Assembly (NCBI GenBank): GCA_051867655.1
Contig: JBJDYV010000107.1
Location: 1 to 64,000, forward strand
Reading direction: 5' to 3'
Source of the DNA: JAJPXI01 sp051867655
GTDB taxonomy: Bacteria > Bacillota > Clostridia > Oscillospirales > Oscillospiraceae
DNA: 64,000 nucleotides
Position numbers and translations under genes: made by a program. The notes under the pieces were generated by a model. It worked only from the letters and a program-made list of their open reading frames with translations. It ran no database searches and had not been told where the DNA came from. Positions 1-6,153 of this stretch are shown here, piece after piece; position 1 is the stretch's first letter, and the number at the start of each line of letters is the position of its first letter.

Positions 1-152
1 ATATGTTCAAGGATGTTGATCCTACTCAGCTGATGGAGCAGATGCAGAAGATCTCCAATATGAGTGAGGAACGGATTGGAGCCGCTGTTGTCAGGGCGCG
101 TGATGAGGACTTTATTGAACAGCGCAAGGCTGAACTGCAGGTGTTGAAGTGA
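1..152 (+). CDS. C-terminal end of a phage tail-region protein (partial)
   Basis: An open frame runs in from the window edge and stops with TGA at 150-152. The visible 49 residues from position 3 are helical and charged (MFKDVDPTQL..., ending KAELQVLK). An ATG at position 3 could start a very short protein, but nothing shows that this is the true start, so I treat it as the end of a longer gene. It overlaps the next gene by four bases (GTGA), a sign of translational coupling. Its place just before the tape-measure gene is where tail-assembly chaperones usually lie; that role is a guess from position only. Confidence 0.5.
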   Translation, partial: MFKDVDPTQLMEQMQKISNMSEERIGAAVVRARDEDFIEQRKAELQVLK

Positions 153-697
153 GCCTGGAAGACGAGTTGGCACGGTGGGCGAAAACTCCGGCCGGTAAGG
201 CAAAGTTAAAAGAAGCACAGAAGACGGCTGTGAAAAATGGGGGTCGTTGGCGTAGCGGTGGTAAAGGCCCAGATTTTTATGCTGAGGAATTTATTCGAAT
301 CTTAAGCGCCGAGATGTCGCTCGCGGGTTTTGAGTATGGTAATTACCTGTATTGGACTGATATGGGGTATAACGATGCGGCAGGGAAATATGAGATACAT
401 GTAAATTTTAAGCATGAAGAATTGCATCGTGATTCGTTGTTTCCTGGGGATGAGAACCACGAAGGATACCCTAATGGAGTCGATAACATAGTAGCATTAA
501 TGAACAGAGGATATCACGCCAAAAATTATGTGTATGGAACAATGCCTGATGGCCGCAGGGGCCGTTCATTGAAAGATCGACCGGGCGAGTTTTTTATACA
601 GTCCGCAGTAGAAAAATTCAATTCTTTATATGGATTGAATGCTATTGCTGATTATGGCGATGATTATTCCGGTGGCATGAATATAAGTTGGGATTAA
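149..697 (+). CDS. Phage structural/assembly protein of unknown function, upstream of tape measure
   Basis: This 182-residue protein starts at a GTG overlapping the previous stop codon. It has a basic, helical first 35 residues (KAKLKEAQKT), then a mixed alpha/beta region with many aromatic residues and a Gly/Arg/Lys segment (GRRGRSLKDRPGEFF). There is no signal peptide or membrane segment. It lies directly before the tape-measure gene and points the same way, so a role in head-tail joining or tail assembly is likely. I do not recognise the family. Start choice rests on the GTGA overlap; there is no competing strong ribosome site. Confidence 0.7.
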   Translation: MSLEDELARWAKTPAGKAKLKEAQKTAVKNGGRWRSGGKGPDFYAEEFIRILSAEMSLAGFEYGNYLYWTDMGYNDAAGKYEIHVNFKHEELHRDSLFPGDENHEGYPNGVDNIVALMNRGYHAKNYVYGTMPDGRRGRSLKDRPGEFFIQSAVEKFNSLYGLNAIADYGDDYSGGMNISWD

Positions 698-698
698 T

Positions 699-729
699 GG
701 AGTGGTTAATCCACTCCGTTTCTAATTTT
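699..729 (+). terminator. Hairpin with U-rich tail before the tape-measure gene
   Basis: GGAGTGG at 699-705 pairs perfectly with CCACTCC at 711-717 across a TTAAT loop, followed by GTTTCTAATTTTT. It resembles a weak intrinsic terminator or a transcript-stabilising hairpin. It lies between two genes of the late operon, so partial read-through is expected. Confidence 0.5.
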
Positions 730-743
730 TAGGAGGTGGTTAA

Positions 744-2023
744 TTGGCAAACGTTACTCCTGATATTCGAATACTGGTAGGCAACTTAGGCGATGCATCG
801 GAATTCGGGCAATCTGCAAACCTAATTCGTACCAATCTCGAAAAAGCATTGGCAGGCGGTATCAAGATCAAGATTATTCCGGACACATCAGCGTTTACGG
901 GAGCTGCTTCTGCAAACGGAGCAAGTGTTGTAAATACTGCCGCTATTCAGAAAGAAACACAAGCGTATCAACAAAACGCGCAGGCCAAAATGCAGAGCAA
1001 TGCTGCAACAAGTTCCGGGGTCCAATCTGCTAATGCAGAAGCCAGTGCAATCAAAAACAAAACGAATCTGTTGGGCCAAGAAACTGCACAGCGCCGCATT
1101 AATACTCAGGCTACACAGCAGAGTGCGAGGGCGATGCAGGCAGAATCTGCCGCTCTAACCAAGTTAGAAACTTCACAAGTCAGTTTTCAAAACTACCTGA
1201 CAACTTTGAATCCAAAAGCGTTGACGCAGTTTTCTTCTGAAATTGCGCACATCAATACGCTCTTGGGTCAAGGGACAAAGGAAGCTTCGACCCAGGCGAA
1301 TCTTGAGATTCAGAAACTAAAGGCCCAGATGAAGTCGCTTGGGTATGAGGGCGGAACTGCCTTTACGACCCTGATTGGCAAGATGAAAACCTATGCGTCT
1401 TATTTTGCCAGTTCTATGATTATCATGGGGCTTTATAGTGGAATTACAAATCTGATTTCCAATGTAAAAGATTTGGATGAAGCTATGACTGATTTGCGGA
1501 TCGTGACCGGTGGGACACGCGAAGAGACGGAAGGGTTGCTAAAGACGTATAACCAGATGGCTCAGCGCGTAGGCAGTACAACCTCTGAGGTGGCGAGTTC
1601 TGCGACATCGTGGATGCGTCAGGGTTATAACATTGAAGATACCGACAAACTCATTGAGACATCAATGGTTTTTTCTAAAGTTGGTTTCTTGGAGGCGGAC
1701 GAGGCCGCCCAGGCCCTCACATCGACGATTAAGGGATACAAACTTGCCGTCGAAGATGCAATGGGTGCAATTGACGCATTTACTGTACTTGACCTGGACT
1801 TGGCTACCTCTGCCGGAGAAATCGCTACAGCACTAGCCCAGACGGCGAGCTCTGCAGAGATGGCCGGAATTAGTCTGGAAAAGGCTGCATCGCAAATTGG
1901 TGTTGTATTGGAAGTAACACAGGCTTCCGGAGAGGAAGTTGGTACTTTTTACAAAACTCTTATGGCCCGCTTGTCAAATATTAAGGCTGGCCGTTTGGAG
2001 GACCCAGAGACCGGAGAATCCCT
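744..2023 (+). CDS. Tail tape-measure protein, exon 1 (N-terminal part)
   Basis: Exon 1 encodes the first 426 residues plus two bases of the next codon. The start is TTG at 744, set by AGGAGGTG nine bases upstream. Residues 1-210 are Gln/Ala-rich and helical. Residues 215-420 (VKDLDEAMTDLR, SSATSWMRQGYN, ALTSTIKGYKL) match the conserved TP901-type tape-measure domain. Tape-measure proteins fix tail length and help deliver DNA. The raw frame runs on to a stop at 2048, but the last residues (DTWGIAA) do not fit; the expected continuation (LSDVETVLNGLG) appears at 3419. The break at T2023 is the 5' splice site of intron 1. Confidence 0.88.
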
Positions 2024-3418
2024 AGACACTTGGGGCATTGCAGCATAATACATAATCTGCAATGAAAAACTCTTTTAATTGACTCGGAAGCCCGGATGGC
2101 GGGCGACGAGGGCGAAGAAATATCTAGTGTCTCTTGAGGAGGCACATTAACATTTATAAGTCTGAAACTACACGCATGACTGTTTCTCGTTCTCATTTAA
2201 CATGGCTTCGTAAGGCTGGTATCAATTGTGAAACAGGCGACACTATCGATGTTCCTATTTCTGTTCTGCCAAAAACATCAAGGGTAGAATATGAGGTAGT
2301 GTGCGATTATTGCGGGCGAGAGTACATGACGTCTAACGCTAAAAACTATCGTAGTTCTTGCACAAAACATGCTTGTCCGCAATGCAACCGCGCCAAAGCA
2401 CGCGATGTCATGATGGAGAAATACGGAGTTACAAATCCATTTGAACTTCCGGAAATTCAGGAACGCATACGGCAAACAAATATTGAGAAGTATGGCGTAG
2501 CTAATCCGGCGAAACTCGAATCCGTAAAGGAAAAGATGCAGCAAACGATGATTGAACGATACGGGGCTGCTAATCCTATGCAATCAGATGAAATTAAATC
2601 ACGTGTACGAAAAACATGCTTGGAGAAATATGGCGTAATTAATCCAAGTAGTGCGGATGTTTGCAAAGAGAAACGGCGCAATACAATGTTAGAGCGCTAT
2701 GGGGCGGATTGCTCTTCCAGATGTCCGGAGATACACCAAAAGATTGAGGATTCTGTTGAACGAAAATATGGTGTTCGTAATATGTTGCTGCTTCCTGAGG
2801 TTAGGCAAAAAGCTCGAGAAGGTATGATTGCTAACGGAAGTCAACAGTGTTCTAAGGCCCAACGTCACATACACGAATTGCTCGGTGGGGAGTTAAATTA
2901 CCCCTATCGGGCTTATTTTATTGATATTGCAAAAGTCGAAGAAAAAATTGCAATTGAATATGACGGTAGCGGTCATGACCTCGCTGTTAGATATGGAAGA
3001 ATGACTCCGGAAAAATTCCACTCTAATGAAGTATATCGATGGAAACAATTATACGAAGAGGATTGGCGTATTATCACGTTTAAATCCACGACCGACAAAC
3101 TACCTTCCGACGATATATTGTTGCGATATTATAATCTGGCTAAAGCAGAAATCGATGGTGGCAGGCACTGGGCAACCATCGATTTAGACAATTTCACATT
3201 ACAAACAAGTCAAAAAATTCAGACACTAGATATTTCACGCTGAACGACTGAATAAAGAGTGGCCATTTCGATGGCTGTGCAACAGTCTGAACACACCGCA
3301 TATCCAATCATATACATAAACGGTGGAGGGGCGGCCAGATGTAAATACATCTTTGGAAGCGCCGCCCCCGCCACTTTATAGTGGTCAGTAGCTCATTATG
3401 AGTGAAAGTAACAGAATG
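2024..3418 (+). ncRNA. Group I self-splicing intron 1 in the tape-measure gene
   Basis: Both splice sites are set by pairing visible in the sequence. P1: exon CCCT (2020-2023) pairs with GGGG (2032-2035), with the required U.G wobble at the splice site. P10: CACTT (2027-2031), directly 5' of the guide, pairs perfectly with AAGTG (3419-3423) at the start of exon 2, and the intron ends in G3418. P7 forms between GACTG (3246-3250) and CAGTC (3283-3287). Between them P8 is a hairpin with a TTCG loop (about 3261-3278). A GC-rich P9-like hairpin occupies 3321-3374. Joining the exons restores one open frame (GESLSDVETVLNGLG). The intron is 1,395 nt long because it carries an endonuclease gene between the 5' domain and P7. 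Confidence 0.9.
2152..3243 (+). CDS. Intron-encoded homing endonuclease, EDxHD/Vsr-like, with KYG repeats
   Basis: The protein has an N-terminal Cys4 zinc-finger-like segment (CDYCGREY...CPQC, near residues 50-80). Six tandem repeats of about 23 residues follow, with consensus (E/R)(K/R)YGVxNP, of a kind seen in phage homing endonucleases and thought to bind DNA. The C-terminal domain contains IEYDGSGHD, which fits the acidic/His-Asp pattern of the EDxHD (I-Bth0305I-like, Vsr-fold) nucleases. It would cut intronless alleles and spread intron 1. AGGAGG at 2137-2142 lies nine bases before an ATT at 2152, which I take as the start; the first ATG is at 2176 with no ribosome site. The stop codon lies at the start of the intron's P7 element. 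Confidence 0.82.
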   Translation: MYKSETTRMTVSRSHLTWLRKAGINCETGDTIDVPISVLPKTSRVEYEVVCDYCGREYMTSNAKNYRSSCTKHACPQCNRAKARDVMMEKYGVTNPFELPEIQERIRQTNIEKYGVANPAKLESVKEKMQQTMIERYGAANPMQSDEIKSRVRKTCLEKYGVINPSSADVCKEKRRNTMLERYGADCSSRCPEIHQKIEDSVERKYGVRNMLLLPEVRQKAREGMIANGSQQCSKAQRHIHELLGGELNYPYRAYFIDIAKVEEKIAIEYDGSGHDLAVRYGRMTPEKFHSNEVYRWKQLYEEDWRIITFKSTTDKLPSDDILLRYYNLAKAEIDGGRHWATIDLDNFTLQTSQKIQTLDISR

Positions 3419-3999
3419 AAGTGATGTCGAAACTGTTTTGAACGGTTTGGGCATTGCTCTCCGGTCTTCTAATTCCGAATTCCGTAATATGGGCGACGTC
3501 TTGGATGAAGTCGGTCAAAAATGGAGTTCTCTAAATTCCGTACAACAGGCATCGCTTTCCGTTGCTATGGCCGGGACCAGACAGCAAAACAAATTCAGGG
3601 TGCTCATGGAGAATTACACGAAAGCGTTAGCGGAAGAGGAACGCGCGATGAATTCTTCTGGCACAGCAATGGAGAAATTCTCTGCGTATGAAGAAAGCGT
3701 AGAAGCAAAAACCAATAAAGCAGCAGCGGCCTTTGAAAAGTTCTCGTCCTCTCTTCTGGACAGCAACATCATCGGAGGCTTTATGGATTTCGGCACAGCC
3801 GCATTCAATGCACTCTCTGCATTTGATGCATGGCCTGCCAAGATCGCACTCATTGTTGCTGCAATCGCGACCCTTAAAGGCGTTTTCTCGACTCTTAAGG
3901 GTATGAATCTATTCCAAAATATCGCAAATTCCTTTTCTGGCCTGGCTGAACGGATCGTAATGATAGGTCCTTCCAATTGGATAATTGCGGCTGGTCAAT
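3419..3999 (+). CDS. Tail tape-measure protein, exon 2
   Basis: Exon 2 continues the tape-measure frame from exon 1 as LSDVETVLNGLGIALRSSNS. It completes the conserved domain (NMGDVLDEVGQKW, AGTRQQNKFRVLMENY), followed by a helical segment and a hydrophobic stretch (KIALIVAAIATLKGVFSTL), as expected in this family. An ATG at 3438 could be misread as a gene start, but it has no ribosome site. The raw frame runs past the splice site to a stop at 4014-4016. The 3' boundary at T3999 is set by the P1 pairing of intron 2. Confidence 0.85.
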
Positions 4000-4355
4000 G
4001 CAAGGAAGCGGCGTAATCGTGCCGTGGACAAGCGTTGATGATGTAGGCTTTATAAATCAGGGGGCTAACTTGTGGGCTGACAACCCACCAGTCGGGAAAG
4101 CGTACGGTCATATCCGTGCGTAACTCGCAGCGACTCTTGGCGGCGCAAGTCGTACGTCAGAAATGGCGGTTGATCTGTTGGGAGCATATCACCAAGAACG
4201 TTCAGAGACTAGAATCCCCAGCGCCGTGGCCTACGGGTGTACGGCGGCGTCTCATGACGTTGTGCCTGTCCGACGATACAGGGCAGACATACAGAAGGTA
4301 TAGTCCAAAATCTCACCGGGCAACCGGTGGTCAAATATGTGTTAAAACAAATCTG
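4000..4355 (+). ncRNA. Group I self-splicing intron 2 in the tape-measure gene (no ORF)
   Basis: Classic core motifs are present: P-like CAGTCGGGAAAGC (4089-4101), R element GTTCAGAGACTAGA (4200-4213) and S element AAGGTATAGTCC (4295-4306), with P7 between GACTA and TAGTC. A P9-like hairpin CACCGG/CCGGTG has a GCAA tetraloop (4314-4329). P1 pairs exon GTCAAT (3994-3999) with GTTGAT (4034-4039), including the U.G splice-site wobble. P10 pairs AAGC (4030-4033) with GCTT at the start of the next exon (4356-4359), and the intron ends in G4355. Splicing joins two open frames in phase. The 356-nt length suits an ORF-less intron. The 3' site is slightly less certain than in intron 1, because P10 is only four pairs. 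Confidence 0.8.
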
Positions 4356-4411
4356 GCTTTGATACTAACAAGGCCAGAGATTTCGAAAATCTTGCAATGA
4401 TTAAATCGTGA
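4356..4411 (+). CDS. Tail tape-measure protein, exon 3 fragment, cut short by the antisense cassette
   Basis: After intron 2 the tape-measure frame continues as CFDTNKARDFENLA and then runs into foreign sequence (MIKS) and a TGA at 4409-4411. The segment ...NLA at 4388-4396 lines up with ...LDLA before IIPKLQLLG at 6150, where the tape-measure frame resumes. I read this as the real exon interrupted at its GCAAT. If only introns 1 and 2 are removed, the product is a 638-residue N-terminal tape-measure fragment. Confidence 0.6.
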
Positions 4412-4413
4412 TA

Positions 4414-4446
4414 TAAAATTAAGGGAGCGCCCACATAGACGCTCCC
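4414..4446 (-). terminator. Intrinsic terminator of the antisense cassette
   Basis: GGGAGCG (4423-4429) pairs with CGCTCCC (4440-4446). Read on the minus strand, the stem is followed by TTAATTTTATAT, a U-rich tail. On the plus strand there is no U tract, so it should stop the cassette transcript without ending the phage late transcript. Confidence 0.75.
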
Positions 4447-4456
4447 CCGGAAACGA

Positions 4457-5578
4457 TTAATCATAGCAGACTATCTGACAAAAATACAGTGGCTGAGGTG
4501 CATACCATACGTTTATACTATCAATTCCGTTTCCAATTGCAAAATCGGACGAAAATGTGCCGTTGTTTTGGACCGTAACAAAGAATCCATATCGACCTTG
4601 AGTATTTGTAATAACAACATATAATTGTTTTCCTGCTAATGACGAATCAGTTGTTCCATCGAAATGAACAGAGACTTGATACGGAAGAAAAAATGTATAT
4701 ATTCCGTCCGGGCGACTTTGATAATACCACGCATCTTCATCGGTATAATCATTTTTTGAAGTCAGTTCATAATAAATAGAATTAAAGCTCACGACATACG
4801 GATTATCATCTACATAAACCGTTGTATCAAATTGACCGGCGGGTTTTGTCATATAGAATTTTGTTCCAACGGCATAATCGTCAAAACTCACTGCTCTGCC
4901 AGATTGGCTAATTGTGCCTGCGTTGATAACTCGTCCATTGCTCAATTCAATAACTAATTCGCCGGCTGTATTGATATAGACGTTCACAACGGAGGTACCA
5001 TTGTGACCATTACTTCCGTTGATGCCATCTTTTCCATCTTCGCCTTTAACAGTTCCAAGATTCTTCTCAGAACCGTCCAAAAGCTGAACAATTAAGTCGC
5101 CATTCTCGTCAATATAAATATTCTGAAATTGCATCACAGTGGCAGGAGATGAAACTACTACGGTGTTGTTCGTTGCATCCCATTCTACATTCGCTCCAAA
5201 TGCTTCTAAGACTGCACGAATAGGAAGATAAGTACGATTATCCCGAATTAGAGAAACTGTATCAATAGACGTAATTTGATTATTAACCAATATATAATCT
5301 TTTCCGATGGGAATGGTTACAGTTTTTCCATCTTTCTCGACGACAGCAGATTTGTTCGTACTATCCCATGTAACATCGCAACCATAAGCTTCCATAACTA
5401 TGCGCAAAGGAACTTGAGTCCTGTTGTTTTCATCAATAAAAGGATAACCATATTCTTCTGAGAATTGGATTTCTTTCCCGTCTATGGTAACAGATACGGT
5501 TGATGAGGCAAACGCTGTATCTTGTAGTGACAATAAAACTGCTACGGCAAGAACGAGTATAGCTACTTTTCTTTTCAT
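4457..5578 (-). CDS. Secreted protein with copper-amine-oxidase N-terminal (stalk) domain
   Basis: The 373-residue protein starts at the ATG at 5578, preceded by AAGGAG; a longer upstream frame has no ribosome site. It has a clear signal peptide (KRKVAILVLAVAVLLSLQ, cleavage near AFA-SS). Next comes a copper-amine-oxidase N-terminal domain (PF07833-like): RTQVPLRIVMEAYGCDVTWD and RTYLPIRAVLEAFGANVEWD are its two hallmark half-repeats. A short Gly/Asp-rich collagen-like linker follows (GEDGKDGINGSNGHNG), then a repeat-like beta segment and a C-terminal beta domain. Such domains usually belong to exported cell-wall proteins of Firmicutes, not to virions. It is second in a two-gene antisense unit. 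A change to the lysogen's surface is possible, but its function is unknown. Confidence 0.8.
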   Translation of the reverse strand: MKRKVAILVLAVAVLLSLQDTAFASSTVSVTIDGKEIQFSEEYGYPFIDENNRTQVPLRIVMEAYGCDVTWDSTNKSAVVEKDGKTVTIPIGKDYILVNNQITSIDTVSLIRDNRTYLPIRAVLEAFGANVEWDATNNTVVVSSPATVMQFQNIYIDENGDLIVQLLDGSEKNLGTVKGEDGKDGINGSNGHNGTSVVNVYINTAGELVIELSNGRVINAGTISQSGRAVSFDDYAVGTKFYMTKPAGQFDTTVYVDDNPYVVSFNSIYYELTSKNDYTDEDAWYYQSRPDGIYTFFLPYQVSVHFDGTTDSSLAGKQLYVVITNTQGRYGFFVTVQNNGTFSSDFAIGNGIDSINVWYAPQPLYFCQIVCYD

Positions 5579-5604
5579 AATTAATATCTCCTTATGTTTT
5601 ATTC

Positions 5605-6093
5605 TTACCATTTGTAACCGCAGGATTTGCAATGAAATTGACTCCGTGCAGTCTTGCTCACTACTCCAAATAGTACAGTCGCCGCCGCACGGGTGGATAG
5701 GTTGATGGACTCGATGTTGGTGGAGCCGCAGGTGGGACACTTTGGTTGTCCAGGTTTGGTTGCTACAGAAAGGCATGATGGTAATTCAACCGGGGGTTCA
5801 CCATACAGCTTTTCGTAATTATTGATCACCATCTTCATCATTGTTTTTGTGTTAGCTTCGCCGTACGGGATGGATGTATTGTCGTAAGCATCAATTAATT
5901 CAAATTCTGCCAATGTCCCATCGTGTTCGTCGCGAAGTCTTCTTAGCACGTTGGTTATATCAATCGTTTCGCCTTTAAAGACAATATTTGTGTAATCAAC
6001 ATCTTTTGTCGCCATCGGGTATCCACAATGTGGGCACATTGTCGCCTTGTCGCTTACTGTTCCATTACATTCAGGGCAAACTATAAGAGCCAT
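5605..6093 (-). CDS. Zinc-ribbon protein, first gene of the antisense cassette
   Basis: The 162-residue protein starts at the ATG at 6093, behind GGGAGG seven bases upstream. An N-terminal ribbon (CPEC...CPHC, residues 5-24) and a C-terminal ribbon (CPTC...CKSC, about 122-159) flank a middle region with no recognised fold (residues 30-110). There is no membrane segment. It lies 26 bp upstream of the secreted-protein gene and shares its promoter and terminator. Double-ribbon proteins of this kind are common in Clostridia and mostly uncharacterised. A role in regulation or nucleic-acid binding cannot be shown here. Confidence 0.75.
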   Translation of the reverse strand: MALIVCPECNGTVSDKATMCPHCGYPMATKDVDYTNIVFKGETIDITNVLRRLRDEHDGTLAEFELIDAYDNTSIPYGEANTKTMMKMVINNYEKLYGEPPVELPSCLSVATKPGQPKCPTCGSTNIESINLSTRAAATVLFGVVSKTARSQFHCKSCGYKW

Positions 6094-6124
6094 AGTGATA
6101 CCTCCCAAGTATTACTTTGGTCGT

Positions 6125-6153
6125 ATTTTAACACACAAATTTAGATTTGGCAA
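6125..6153 (-). promoter_or_regulatory. Promoter of the antisense cassette
   Basis: On the minus strand, TTGCCA (6148-6153) and TAAAAT (6125-6130) are separated by exactly 17 bp, about 35 bp before the ATG at 6093. The -35 box overlaps the point where the tape-measure frame resumes, so loss of the cassette would also destroy this promoter. Confidence 0.65.

Noticed and set aside
4116..4400. A 94-residue plus-strand open frame inside intron 2
   Set aside because: It covers the R, S and P9 elements of the ribozyme, has no ribosome site, and its composition follows the RNA structure rather than a protein.
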